Assembly (NCBI GenBank): GCA_900755685.1
Contig: CAAEHI010000044.1
Coordinates: forward strand, 62,001-126,000
Direction: 5' to 3'
From: an uncultured Collinsella sp.
GTDB lineage: Bacteria > Actinomycetota > Coriobacteriia > Coriobacteriales > Coriobacteriaceae
Length of the DNA stretch: 64,000 nucleotides
Positions within the stretch are counted from its first letter, which is position 1. Each line of letters begins with the position of its first letter. This document shows, in pieces, positions 36,226 through 45,215 of the stretch. A program made the position numbers and the translations under genes. Below the pieces are notes generated by a model, which saw nothing but the letters and a program-made list of their open reading frames with translations, searched no databases and was not told the origin of the DNA.

Positions 36226-37155
36226 CTAAGCAGCAAGATCTGATGCGTCCTGATAGGACGCCATAGGACGGGTAGCGCCCGCGACCGTGGTCACCAGATC
36301 GCGAACGCGGGAGAACGTGGCAGTGACCACCTCGTTGGCACGGCTGTAGTCGACATCGCGCTCGTAGAGCGAAACGAGCGCACGGCCCATGCCATAGGTG
36401 CCCGCGGCAGCAGTGAGCGCCTTGACGGCAAACCCAATATGCGGCGTCTGCTTGACAAGTGCGCGGGTGACCGCTCGGATCACAAGACCGCCGGCAAGCA
36501 CGCCCGCGACCTCGTAGCCGCGCTCAGGCTTAATGCCGCGTCCAAAGACGGCAGCGAGCTCAAAGAGCATACCCACCTGCGCCAGCGCCATAACGGGATA
36601 ATCGGCGCCCGGCAAAAACACCAGCGCACCGGTCGCCATATTGGTGAGCGCGCACGAGGTGATGATACGATTGGCCGCCGCGATACGCATGAAGGCAAAG
36701 TTCGCCGCAAAAGCCGTTTCCTTGTCGGTGCGATCGAGAATCCAGCGGGCAAGCGTCTCGAGCAGATACGTCTTATCGGTTGCCGCTACCACGCCGAGCA
36801 TGGGCGTGGACTCCTCGATAAACGGCACCTCCACAGCAGACTCGGCAAGCACGCACACGGGCGCGCCGGCGATCACGAGCTCCTGCACGGCACTCTCCAA
36901 GCGGTCGGAACCACACGAGAGCACCAGCACCACATCGGTATCGGTCTTTGGAGCAATTCGCTCCTCCCCCAGACGCTCGACGCGCACAATGCCCGAGGTC
37001 GTCTGCGGCACAAAGGCGTCACGCACCGTCTCGGCCAGAAAGCGCGAGGCGGACGAATCCAGATAGACCGAGACGCGCACCGGCGTATCGGAATCCTTCT
37101 TAACGGACGCGCCCATCTTAAAAGCGCGGGTCAGCTTATCTACGGGAATTTTCAT
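36226..37155 (-). CDS. Membrane-associated DUF697-like protein of the rod-shape operon
   Basis: Not a named gene. The N-terminal half (about 25-145) alternates beta-like and helical stretches without a P-loop. The C-terminal half (about 155-270) has small-residue-rich hydrophobic helices (TNMATGALVFLPGADYPV, AQVGMLFELAAVFGRG, AGVLAGGLVIRAVTRALVKQ), resembling DUF697, a domain often fused to GTPases. Here no GTPase domain is attached. It lies 18 bases after rodA in the mreB-C-D-PBP2-rodA transcript, so a role in envelope growth is plausible but unproven. It has 309 residues. Confidence 0.7.
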   Translation of the reverse strand: MKIPVDKLTRAFKMGASVKKDSDTPVRVSVYLDSSASRFLAETVRDAFVPQTTSGIVRVERLGEERIAPKTDTDVVLVLSCGSDRLESAVQELVIAGAPVCVLAESAVEVPFIEESTPMLGVVAATDKTYLLETLARWILDRTDKETAFAANFAFMRIAAANRIITSCALTNMATGALVFLPGADYPVMALAQVGMLFELAAVFGRGIKPERGYEVAGVLAGGLVIRAVTRALVKQTPHIGFAVKALTAAAGTYGMGRALVSLYERDVDYSRANEVVTATFSRVRDLVTTVAGATRPMASYQDASDLAA

Positions 37156-37173
37156 AGCAAACCCCTCCAGCGG

Positions 37174-38400
37174 TTACGCGGCGCCCGAACGATGCCGCCA
37201 TATGGATTGTACGATACCCACCGTCAGCAGCTGAATCATCATCGAAGACGAACCGAAGCTAATAAACGGTAGCGGAATACCGGTAATCGGCATCATGCCG
37301 ATGCACATGCCGATGTTCTCGAAGGTCTGGAACGCCCACATGCCAACGATGCCAACACACGAAAGACGCAAAAACAGAGACTCGCACTTAAAGGCAACGC
37401 GGATCGTCGAGAAGATGAGCAGCACGTACAAGCACAGCAGCAAAAAGGAGCCGCAGAAGCCAAAGGTCTCGGACAAAAAGGCGAAGACGAAGTCGGTGTG
37501 GAACTCAGGCAGAAAGCCGCCGGCCGACTGCGTCGCATGGCCCAGGCCCTTACCAAAGAAACCGCCCGAGCCGACCGCGATCAACGACTGCTGCAGATTG
37601 TACGCATCGTCCGAATCGGCATTATCGGGGTCGATAAAGACCGTCAGACGGTTCATCTGATACTGCTTGATGAGCACATCGTGGCCGAGCAGCGAATCAA
37701 AGACCGAATCGAGCGCCAGGACGAGGGCCACCAGGCCCACGAGCAGGGCCAGGGTCGACAGCACCCATTCGCGGCGTGCACCGCTCATACAAATGACGAT
37801 GGCGCCCGAAACCAGCACGACCAGGCCCGAGCCCAGGTCGCCCATGGCAACGACGGCCAAAAACGGAATGGACAGCATGCCGCAGAGCTTGACGTAGTCG
37901 CGAACGGTATCGATGCGGCCGTTATACTGCGAGCCAAGCGTAGCAATAAAGAAGATGGTGATGAGCTTGGCAAGCTCAACGGGCTGGAATGTCAAGCCGA
38001 TACCGGGAATCTTGATCCAGCCCGTCATGCCCAGACCGCCCGTATAGGACAGACCCGGAATCTTGGGCGAGAGGATCACGATCAGGTCGATGACGAGCAA
38101 CGCCGTCGAGAAATTGGAAATACCGCGCAGGTCGGAGCGCCAGACCAGCACCGCCAGCACCGTGCCGATACCAATTCCCAGCAAATGGCGTGAGAACGAG
38201 GCATCGGCCTTAAACTGCGAAGCCGACCAGATAATGATGGCACCGTAGGCGACGAGCGCCACAGTAGCCACGAGCACACCGATATGCACCTTTTGGCGAA
38301 ACGTGCCGCGCGAGGCCGAAAGTTGCTTGTTGACACGGTCCAGGCTGCTGCGAGAGCCGGTCTTGGTTGAACGGAACAGATCCGCCGGAGAAAAATCCAT
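37174..38400 (-). CDS. rodA: Rod-shape SEDS glycosyltransferase RodA
   Basis: SEDS-family peptidoglycan polymerase of the elongasome. About ten membrane segments lie at 38-400. Family features: GWIKIPGIGLTFQPVELAKL, the LQQSLIAVGSGGFFGKGLGHATQSAGGFLPEFHTDFVFAFLSE loop with the conserved acidic residues, and the C-terminal GIPLPFISFGSSSM. A cytoplasmic N-terminal tail of about 35 residues precedes the first segment. It has 408 residues. It follows its partner PBP2 by nine bases. Confidence 0.96.
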   Translation of the reverse strand: MDFSPADLFRSTKTGSRSSLDRVNKQLSASRGTFRQKVHIGVLVATVALVAYGAIIIWSASQFKADASFSRHLLGIGIGTVLAVLVWRSDLRGISNFSTALLVIDLIVILSPKIPGLSYTGGLGMTGWIKIPGIGLTFQPVELAKLITIFFIATLGSQYNGRIDTVRDYVKLCGMLSIPFLAVVAMGDLGSGLVVLVSGAIVICMSGARREWVLSTLALLVGLVALVLALDSVFDSLLGHDVLIKQYQMNRLTVFIDPDNADSDDAYNLQQSLIAVGSGGFFGKGLGHATQSAGGFLPEFHTDFVFAFLSETFGFCGSFLLLCLYVLLIFSTIRVAFKCESLFLRLSCVGIVGMWAFQTFENIGMCIGMMPITGIPLPFISFGSSSMMIQLLTVGIVQSIWRHRSGAA

Positions 38401-38409
38401 CGCAACCTC

Positions 38410-40479
38410 CTATCGAACCGAAGAATCGCCCGAGGCCGAAGAGGTATCGGGCTCGTCATAAATCACACCGAGCACGTCGCGCACGACATGCATCGCGGTA
38501 TCTGAGCCGCCGCCGCCCTGCTCCAGGACAGTAGCGATGACATACTTGGGGTCATCGGCCGGTGCATAGGCGCAAAACCACGCGTATTCGTCCTCGCCGC
38601 TTTTCTCGCCCGTGCCCGACTTGCCGTATACCTGCGGCGTCAGGGTGCCAAAGTGAGCCGCCAGGGACGTCGATGCCGTGTAAATCACGTCGTGCATGCC
38701 GTTGCGAACAAGAGCCAAATCCGAATCGCTGTTGATCTTGGCCTCCAGGCGCTTCTTCTTGCCCTTGCCGTTGTACTTATAGGCATCGCCGTCGCCATCG
38801 CGCGATACGGCAGACAAAAACACGTGAGGCACGTACTGTTTGCCGCCGTTGGCAAGACCCATATAGGCACACGCCATCTGCAGGGGCGTCACCAGGATGT
38901 CACCCTGGCCGATAGCGATGTTGGTCATATCGCCGGCATTCCACTTGCGGTCCTCGGCAGAGGCGTCGGTGAAGTACGACTCTTTCCACTCGGCATCGGG
39001 AATACGGCCCGCGCCTTCACTCGGCAGATCGATACCGCAGGTCTTGCCCAGGCCCCAGCGACGAAAGACCTCCTGCAGGCCCTCGGAATGTTGCTCGTCA
39101 TAAAAGAACGCCTTGCCCATGTCGTAGAAGACAGGGTCGCACGAGTTGGCGATACCCGATTGCAGCGTCATGGTGCCGTGGCCAGACGTCAGCCAGCAGC
39201 GCTTGCCCCACGACTTGCCCAGACCCGTCCAATAGCCCGTGCAGTTGGTTGTCTGCGTTGAAGTGTAGGTTCCAAACTCAAGACCGGCCAGTGCCGAGAG
39301 CGGCTTGATGGTCGAAGCCGACATGTACTGTCCGCTAATGGCGCGGTTGAGCAGCGGGTGCGAACCCTTGTCATCATTGAGCTCGGTCCACACGTCATTT
39401 GAGACGCCGCCGATAAAGACGGACGGATCGAACTTGGGCTGGCTCGCCATGCCCAGGATCTCGCCATTGTTGGGATCGAGACACACCACAGCGCCGTTGC
39501 CGGCATTGCTGTAGCCAGTGGTCTTGGCAAGCTCGATAGCGCTCGCCAGCGCCGTCTCGCAGGCCTGCTGGATCTTAAGGTCGAGCGTGAGCTTAATGTC
39601 GGAGCCGGCCTTCGCAGGCACGGCACCGGCCTGACCGGTCACATTGCCCGAGGCATCGACCTTGACGGTCTGCTCGCCACGAATACCCTGCAGCAGGTTT
39701 TCGTAGTAGCTCTCAACGCCCGCCTGGCCCACGATATCGCCCGACTGGTACGTAATCTTGCCAGCAGAAGCATCATCATCGCCAGAGGTTTTCTTATTCT
39801 GGGCCTCGAGCTGCTCGGAAGTAATGGTGCCGGTATAGCCCAAGATATGGCATGCCGTCTCGCCATATGGATACTGGCGCTCGGTACGCTCGGCAATCTT
39901 GACGCCCGGGAACTCGCCGGCGTGTTCCTTGATATAGGCAACCGTGGAGCGACGGACGTCCGTCGCGATGGTATGCAGGCTCTGAGCGCCCTCTGTATTG
40001 TCCTGAATATTGCGAAGGACCGCCACGTAAGGCATTCCAAGCACGTTGGCAAGATGGCGAACCAGAACCTCATCCTCGGCAAGGTCGCGGTAGGCCACGA
40101 CAGCAAGTGAGGGACGGTTCTGGACAAGCGCCACGCCATTGCGGTCGAGGATGCGGCCGCGTACAGCGGGAGTGGTAACGGTGCGAGTCTGATTGCTATT
40201 AGCCTGCTTCTCGTAATAGTCCGACGAGACCATCTGCATGCCCCACAGCTTGACGGCAAGCGCCGCGAACATCGCGCCCACACCCGTGGTGAGGATGGAA
40301 AAGCGGCCCTTAAAGGCGGTCGCCGCGGTATTGCCCTCGCCCTCGGTGGCGCGCGGGGCCGTTCCATGCTGCGTATCGTAGGTAAAACGGGAATCGCCAC
40401 GACGCATGATGACCAGCGCGACCACGATGGCCACAACCAGCACGATACCGGCGATAATAACCGTCAACTGGGAAGACAT
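38410..40479 (-). CDS. mrdA: Penicillin-binding protein 2 (elongasome transpeptidase)
   Basis: Class B PBP that crosslinks new peptidoglycan with RodA. A dimerisation domain (about 90-330, RGRILDRNGVALVQNRP) precedes the transpeptidase. Catalytic motifs: SASTIKPL (Ser and Lys of SxxK), SCD after GIANS (in place of SxN) and KSGT (in place of KTG). The N-terminus is unusual: an extra hydrophobic helix at about 5-25 and a linker of about 35 residues precede the membrane helix at about 60-83 that normally anchors the family. That implies two membrane passes. It has 689 residues. Confidence 0.95.
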   Translation of the reverse strand: MSSQLTVIIAGIVLVVAIVVALVIMRRGDSRFTYDTQHGTAPRATEGEGNTAATAFKGRFSILTTGVGAMFAALAVKLWGMQMVSSDYYEKQANSNQTRTVTTPAVRGRILDRNGVALVQNRPSLAVVAYRDLAEDEVLVRHLANVLGMPYVAVLRNIQDNTEGAQSLHTIATDVRRSTVAYIKEHAGEFPGVKIAERTERQYPYGETACHILGYTGTITSEQLEAQNKKTSGDDDASAGKITYQSGDIVGQAGVESYYENLLQGIRGEQTVKVDASGNVTGQAGAVPAKAGSDIKLTLDLKIQQACETALASAIELAKTTGYSNAGNGAVVCLDPNNGEILGMASQPKFDPSVFIGGVSNDVWTELNDDKGSHPLLNRAISGQYMSASTIKPLSALAGLEFGTYTSTQTTNCTGYWTGLGKSWGKRCWLTSGHGTMTLQSGIANSCDPVFYDMGKAFFYDEQHSEGLQEVFRRWGLGKTCGIDLPSEGAGRIPDAEWKESYFTDASAEDRKWNAGDMTNIAIGQGDILVTPLQMACAYMGLANGGKQYVPHVFLSAVSRDGDGDAYKYNGKGKKKRLEAKINSDSDLALVRNGMHDVIYTASTSLAAHFGTLTPQVYGKSGTGEKSGEDEYAWFCAYAPADDPKYVIATVLEQGGGGSDTAMHVVRDVLGVIYDEPDTSSASGDSSVR

Positions 40480-40492
40480 CTACGGGCCTCCC

Positions 40493-41059
40493 CTATTTGA
40501 GCTTGCGGGTCTTGGGCTTAAAGCGCATACCCGTCTGGCGTCCGCCACGTGCGGAGAATCCATAGCCGGACTGCGGCACGACGCCGGACATCAAAAACGG
40601 AATGGCAACCAGACCCGTCAGGATCGAGGACGGCAGCGCATGGCCGAAGATCGCCACGACAAAGCTCGTCTCCAAACCCATAAACAGCAAGATGATGCTG
40701 TAGATCACATTAATGACGAGCGCGAAGGCGCCCACGGTGACGCCGCGCGCACTCGGGGTACCGCCCGTCTGACCGACGGCGCTGTGCACCAGGGCAAAAG
40801 AACCCACGGTCAGCAGGAGCGACATAACGCCCACCGGCACGGCAGCGGACAGGTCATAAAACAAGCCGCTGCAAAAACCGCACACGACGGCACGGGTCGG
40901 GTCGCCCGAGAACACGCTTAGGCACACCAGGATAATCATGAAGTTGACGCGACCTCCCGCAATGGAGATCTGCGGTGCCAGGCCCGCCTGCAGCAGCACA
41001 CACACAATGGCGGCGATTACAAACGTGCGGGAGCTCATCCCCTGCTCGTGTAGATCCAT
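40493..41059 (-). CDS. mreD: Rod-shape determining protein MreD
   Basis: Integral membrane partner of MreC with five or so hydrophobic segments. Features: the LAPQISIAGGRVNFMIILV opening and FSGDPTRAVVCGFCSGLFYDL, matching the MreD pattern of a charged pair in the third segment. The C-terminal tail is basic (Arg/Lys-rich) and cytoplasmic. The chosen ATG at 41059 is seven bases from a GGGGGC tract; the ATG at 41065 would be too close. It has 188 residues. Confidence 0.88.
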   Translation of the reverse strand: MDLHEQGMSSRTFVIAAIVCVLLQAGLAPQISIAGGRVNFMIILVCLSVFSGDPTRAVVCGFCSGLFYDLSAAVPVGVMSLLLTVGSFALVHSAVGQTGGTPSARGVTVGAFALVINVIYSIILLFMGLETSFVVAIFGHALPSSILTGLVAIPFLMSGVVPQSGYGFSARGGRQTGMRFKPKTRKLK

Positions 41060-41070
41060 GGACATGCCCC

Positions 41071-42069
41071 CTATTCGCTCGAGCCAGAATCGGTCGTCTC
41101 GGACGTGTCGGAACTGTCATCCGAGCTCTCGTCCTTCGTCTTGGTCGCAGCATCGCGCGACGTTCCCTGCGGCGTGCTGTTGGCCGTGCTCACGTCCTCA
41201 TCCGAGGCCGACTGTTCGTCGGTCAGCGAGGTGATGACCAGCACTTCCTCGTTGTTCTCGGCCGTGGTCTGAGCGCGCACCACAATGGTGTAGTACACGT
41301 CGTTTGCCGATTTCTCAACCGACGAGACGGTGCCGAGCGGTAGACCCTTGGGGAACACACCGCCAATGCCCGAGGTCACGATGATGTCGCCAACCTTAAC
41401 ATCGGAGTCGACGCTCACGTACTCAAGACGCAGCGTGCCGTCAGCCTGACCCTGCAGCATGCCCTGGGCGCGCGTGTCCTGCACCATGGCGGACACGCCC
41501 GAGTTCTCGTCGCCAATCAGGCGCACGGTAGAGGTCTTGGCCGATACCTCGATAATCTGGCCGATAACACCGGCCGAACTCGTTACGGGCATGTTGATGG
41601 TAAGCCCGTCGGCAGAACCCTTATCGATCGTGACGGTCGAGGTCCAGGCATCGCCCGAGGCACCGACGATACGAGCTGCGGTCGATTTAAGGTTGTAGGT
41701 CGACTGCAGGCCGACCAGCCCCTCCAGACGCTCAGCGGTCTTTTGAGCCTCGGAGAGCTCAGCAACCTTAGAGGTCAGTTCCTCGTTTTGCTTCTTAAGC
41801 TCATCAAGCGTGTCCTGCGACGCCGTAAGGTTAGAGAACACGTTGCCGATCGCATTGAAGGGAGCCGCCACAGCCGAACCCACAAAGCGCACCGGCGAGG
41901 TAATCGTCGTTACGCCCGAACGCACGGCATGAATCGGTCCTGCCTCGCCCTCGCGGATGTAAAACGTGAGCAGCAACACCGAAATCAGGCTGAAAACAAT
42001 CAACGGGCGCATACCCGTTGATTGTCGCTTGGTATTCAGATTTGTGGAGAAACCCGAAAATCGTGCCAA
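41071..42069 (-). CDS. mreC: Rod-shape determining protein MreC
   Basis: Bitopic scaffold protein of the elongasome. One membrane helix lies at about 20-40, a coiled coil at about 82-118, and the periplasmic-type double beta-barrel at about 120-275 (RIVGASGDAWTSTVTIDKGSADGL, VSAMVQDTRAQGML, DIIVTSGIGGVFPKGLPLGTV). A Ser/Asp/Thr-rich acidic tail of about 50 residues follows. The start is TTG at 42069, seven bases after AAAAGGTGG. It has 332 residues. Confidence 0.95.
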   Translation of the reverse strand: MARFSGFSTNLNTKRQSTGMRPLIVFSLISVLLLTFYIREGEAGPIHAVRSGVTTITSPVRFVGSAVAAPFNAIGNVFSNLTASQDTLDELKKQNEELTSKVAELSEAQKTAERLEGLVGLQSTYNLKSTAARIVGASGDAWTSTVTIDKGSADGLTINMPVTSSAGVIGQIIEVSAKTSTVRLIGDENSGVSAMVQDTRAQGMLQGQADGTLRLEYVSVDSDVKVGDIIVTSGIGGVFPKGLPLGTVSSVEKSANDVYYTIVVRAQTTAENNEEVLVITSLTDEQSASDEDVSTANSTPQGTSRDAATKTKDESSDDSSDTSETTDSGSSE

Positions 42070-42090
42070 ATGGAATCCACCTTTTGGAAA

Positions 42091-43134
42091 TTAAGCATTG
42101 GTCTGGACGAAGCCGCCATCAAACGCATTGGCCTCGAGCACGCGGGCACAGCCGTTAACGACGTTATCGAGCGCCGTGGGGCTGACGTTGACCGAAACGC
42201 CGGTCTCATCGCGCAGGCGCACGTCGAGACCGCGCAGCAGCGCGCCGCCACCGGTCAGCAAAATGCCGTAGTACATAAGGTCCGAGGCGAGATCGGGAGG
42301 CGTGGCATCGAGGGCGTCCTTGACGGCCTTGGCCATCTCGTCGAGCGGCTTGTTGAGCGCGCGACGAATCTCCTCGCTCTCGATGCGCACGGTCTTGGGC
42401 AGACCGGTAATCACGTCGCGGCCGTTGACCTCGACATCAAGCTCGTCCTTGAGCGGCACGGCGGAGCCGACCTTGATCTTGATGTCCTCTGCCGTACGCT
42501 CGCCGATGGCCAGGTTGTAGGCATCACGAACATGCGTGAGGATGGCCTGGTCGAACTCGTCACCGGCAATACGGATGGACTGCGAGACGACGATGCCGCC
42601 CATGGCGATAACAGCGACCTCGGTGGTACCGCCGCCGATATCGATGACCATGGAGCCGGTGGGTTCCTCGACGGGCAGATCGGCGCCGATAGCGGCGGCC
42701 ATGGGCTCCTCGATCAGGTAGGCCTGGCGGGCACCGGCTTGGATCGTGGCCTCAAAGACGGCACGCTTCTCGACCGACGTGACGCCGGAGGGAACGCAGA
42801 CGACAACGCGCGGACGCGGGGTCCACGGGTAGCGCTTCTCGGACGCCTTGTCGATAAAGTAGCGAAGCATGGCCTCGGTAACATCGAAGTCGGCGATGAC
42901 GCCGTCCTTCAGGGGACGAACGGCCACGATGTTGCCGGGCGTACGGCCGAGCATGCGCTTTGCCTCGATACCGACCGCCAGGATGCGCTCGTCGTTCTTG
43001 TCGATGGCGACAACAGAGGGCTCGCGAATGACGATGCCCTTGCCGCGCACGGAGACAAGCGTATTTGCGGTGCCGAGGTCGATGGCAAGATCGCCCGCAT
43101 AGCTACCGAAGAACATATCCATCAAAGAAAACAA
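42091..43134 (-). CDS. mreB: Rod-shape determining protein MreB (bacterial actin)
   Basis: Actin homologue that guides cell-wall elongation. The phosphate-1 motif is DLGTANT (about 19-25), phosphate-2 VIDIGGGTTEVAV (about 163-175) and the adenosine motif LTGGGALLRGL near 315. The hydrophobic N-terminus (MFSLMDMFF) would bind membrane. The start is TTG at 43134 with AGGAG upstream; the ATG four codons later lies too far from that site. It has 347 residues and heads the mre cluster. Confidence 0.97.
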   Translation of the reverse strand: MFSLMDMFFGSYAGDLAIDLGTANTLVSVRGKGIVIREPSVVAIDKNDERILAVGIEAKRMLGRTPGNIVAVRPLKDGVIADFDVTEAMLRYFIDKASEKRYPWTPRPRVVVCVPSGVTSVEKRAVFEATIQAGARQAYLIEEPMAAAIGADLPVEEPTGSMVIDIGGGTTEVAVIAMGGIVVSQSIRIAGDEFDQAILTHVRDAYNLAIGERTAEDIKIKVGSAVPLKDELDVEVNGRDVITGLPKTVRIESEEIRRALNKPLDEMAKAVKDALDATPPDLASDLMYYGILLTGGGALLRGLDVRLRDETGVSVNVSPTALDNVVNGCARVLEANAFDGGFVQTNA

Positions 43135-43193
43135 CGCAACTCCTGATGTGTTGGATGATTGCTGGAAAACTACTAGCTCATCATACTAACGCA

Positions 43194-43227
43194 AGCCCGG
43201 CACCTCACTTGCGGTGAAGCGCCGGGC
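43194..43227 (-). terminator. Possible terminator between the TPR gene and mreB
   Basis: GCCCGGC pairs with GCCGGGC around an imperfect inner stem, but only a short T-containing tail (TTGCGTT) follows on the minus strand. It may be leaky. Confidence 0.45.
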
Positions 43228-43249
43228 AAAGCTAAATCCCATAAGGTCA

Positions 43250-44554
43250 CTACTGGTTGTCAGCAGCCGAGAAATCCATATCGAGCGAGGAAACGGCCCA
43301 GCCGATATGGTTATCGGAGCGCACGAATTTGACGGTGTACTCCTGCTCGCCGCCCTTGGACAGCGATGCCTTAACCTTAGCGGTCGTCTCGGTCATGGAC
43401 TGATCCATGCCCTCGACGGACACGGTGGCACCCTGCGGAATCGAGGAGATGATCATCGACTTAGCGTCCTCGGACAGGCTCGAGGCCAGGCAAGACTCGG
43501 CCTTTGCGGTGTCACCGTCGCCGGCAGCCTGGAACAGATCGGTAACGACAGACTCCTGAGACGGGAAGCCAAAGCCGCGCGTGTAGGCAAAGCCCAGACC
43601 GCCCGCGGCGATCAAAATGAGCAGAAGCAGCACGATGAAGACTTTGAGGCCCGTGTGGCGATGGCGACGACGGACCTTGGCCTGCTTACGATCCTGACGG
43701 TCCTGCTGGACCATCTCGGACTCGGACAGCGTAAAGAAGCCGGTGTCCGAGGGATCGGGCATAAACTGGCCGGTCGCGCCCGTAGGATCGAGCGGATCAA
43801 CGGCAGGAGCGTCCATCGCGGGCGCCGGAGCCGTGGCCATAGCCGTCTGGGCAGACAGCGCGGCAAGCGAATCGTGCACGCGGGCAAGCTCGTCGGCCTG
43901 CTCGGAGGTGAGCTGGTAGATGCCATCGGCAGTAGCGGCGTTAAAGGCGTCGAGTGCGTCGGAGGGGCGGCCGGCGGCAGAAAGTGCCTGACCCATGCCG
44001 GCGTTGAGTGCACGCGTGTCGTCGCGGGGGCCGGCAAAGTCGATAGCCGTGCGGTAGGTCTCCACGGCATCCGCCGGACGGCCGAGCTTAATGAAGCAAC
44101 GACCAAGCTCGCCGAGTGCGGCGGCAGGAGCCGGATTGGCGCCGTCGATGGCAGCCTGACGGAAAGCAGTACCCGCGTTGGCATAGTCGCCCGACTGGAA
44201 CAGCGCGTTACCCAGGCCCAGATAGGCCTTGAACGGCGTGGCATAGGAAGCATCCTGCGTAGCGGCAGAGAACGCCTGGGCGGCCGTCGTGTAGTCGCCC
44301 ACGGCGGCGAGTGCCTTGCCGCGGTTGGTGAGCAGCGCGCCGCGCTTGCCGTAGGTGCCGTCGTTGAGGGCGGCGGCGTAGGCCTCGGCGGCCTCGGCAT
44401 ACATGCCCAGGTGCATCAAGGCGTTGCCACGAAGGTGATCGGCCTCGCCCATAATCTCATCGGGAGTCTTTGCCGCCCCAAGCATCTGGGCTGCAGCGGA
44501 AAAATCACCCGCGCGGTAAGCGGCGCGGCCCTGTTGGATCAGCTGGCTATTCAA
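43250..44554 (-). CDS. TPR-repeat membrane protein with an extracytoplasmic domain
   Basis: Not a named gene. Residues 1-235 hold about six tetratricopeptide-like helical pairs (RAAYRAGDFSAAAQML, MYAEAAEAYAAAL, GDYTTAAQAFSAA, GDYANAGTAFRQA, GRPADAVETYRTA, GRPSDALDAFNAA). A Pro/Asp linker and a very basic stretch (about 285-302) lead into one membrane helix (about 303-324). About 110 residues then follow outside and resemble small lumazine-binding/DUF4878-type domains only loosely. The TPR part should be cytoplasmic. It has 434 residues and lies 11 bases after the cyclophilin gene, so they share a transcript. Confidence 0.8.
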   Translation of the reverse strand: MNSQLIQQGRAAYRAGDFSAAAQMLGAAKTPDEIMGEADHLRGNALMHLGMYAEAAEAYAAALNDGTYGKRGALLTNRGKALAAVGDYTTAAQAFSAATQDASYATPFKAYLGLGNALFQSGDYANAGTAFRQAAIDGANPAPAAALGELGRCFIKLGRPADAVETYRTAIDFAGPRDDTRALNAGMGQALSAAGRPSDALDAFNAATADGIYQLTSEQADELARVHDSLAALSAQTAMATAPAPAMDAPAVDPLDPTGATGQFMPDPSDTGFFTLSESEMVQQDRQDRKQAKVRRRHRHTGLKVFIVLLLLILIAAGGLGFAYTRGFGFPSQESVVTDLFQAAGDGDTAKAESCLASSLSEDAKSMIISSIPQGATVSVEGMDQSMTETTAKVKASLSKGGEQEYTVKFVRSDNHIGWAVSSLDMDFSAADNQ

Positions 44555-44565
44555 GGAAGTCCCCT

Positions 44566-45108
44566 TTACTCGTGAACGATCTCGACATGGACGATCTCGT
44601 CGCCGGCACGCAGCTGCGAAATCACATCGAGACCCTCGACCGTGGTACCAAAGACGGTGTAACCGGAATCGAGGTTATGCTGGGCGCCCAGGCAGAAGTA
44701 GAACTGCGAACCCGCGGAATCGGGGTCCATGGAGCGTGCCATGGCAAGGGCACCATCGACATGGCTGTTGCGCGGATTGGTGGCAAACTCGCCCTTGATG
44801 CAGTAGCCGGGGCCACCGGTACCGGGCATGCCGTCGGGGCCCTCAAGACCAGCGGCGACGTCGGCGCCGGACATATCGCGGGTATTGGGGTCGCCGCCCT
44901 GGATGACAAAACCGGGCACATAGCGATGGAACTTAAGGCCATCATAGAAGCCCATCGTAGAAAGTTCGCAGAAGTTCGCGACATGAATGGGAGCGCCCTC
45001 GCCGTCAAACTTGACCTTGATGGTACCCTTCGACGTCTCGATAACGGCGCACTCGTCGCCGGCAAGCTGATACTCGGGCGTGTAGAGCTCTTTCTTAAAA
45101 CCAAACAT
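44566..45108 (-). CDS. Peptidyl-prolyl cis-trans isomerase (cyclophilin type)
   Basis: Cyclophilin fold. FHRYVPGFVIQGGDP and GSQFYFCLGAQHNLDSGYTVFGTTVEGLDVI carry the substrate-binding Arg, Phe, Gln and the C-terminal strand. There is no signal peptide, so it is cytoplasmic. It has 180 residues, near the usual size for single-domain members. Confidence 0.94.
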   Translation of the reverse strand: MFGFKKELYTPEYQLAGDECAVIETSKGTIKVKFDGEGAPIHVANFCELSTMGFYDGLKFHRYVPGFVIQGGDPNTRDMSGADVAAGLEGPDGMPGTGGPGYCIKGEFATNPRNSHVDGALAMARSMDPDSAGSQFYFCLGAQHNLDSGYTVFGTTVEGLDVISQLRAGDEIVHVEIVHE

Positions 45109-45147
45109 GTGGTTCCTTCCTCGTGCGTTTAAAGCATATTTGTACGA

Positions 45148-45177
45148 ATTGTAGCAATAAGCATGCGCTTACATCAA
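45148..45177 (-). promoter_or_regulatory. Promoter of the cyclophilin-TPR pair
   Basis: Minus strand TTGATG (45172-45177), an 18-base spacer and TACAAT (45148-45153). The spacer holds a short inverted repeat TAAGC-N4-GCTTA (45158-45171) that could be an operator. Confidence 0.6.
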
Positions 45178-45215
45178 TTGCGCACGTAGGTTATGCCGAC
45201 TATGGCGAACTAATT

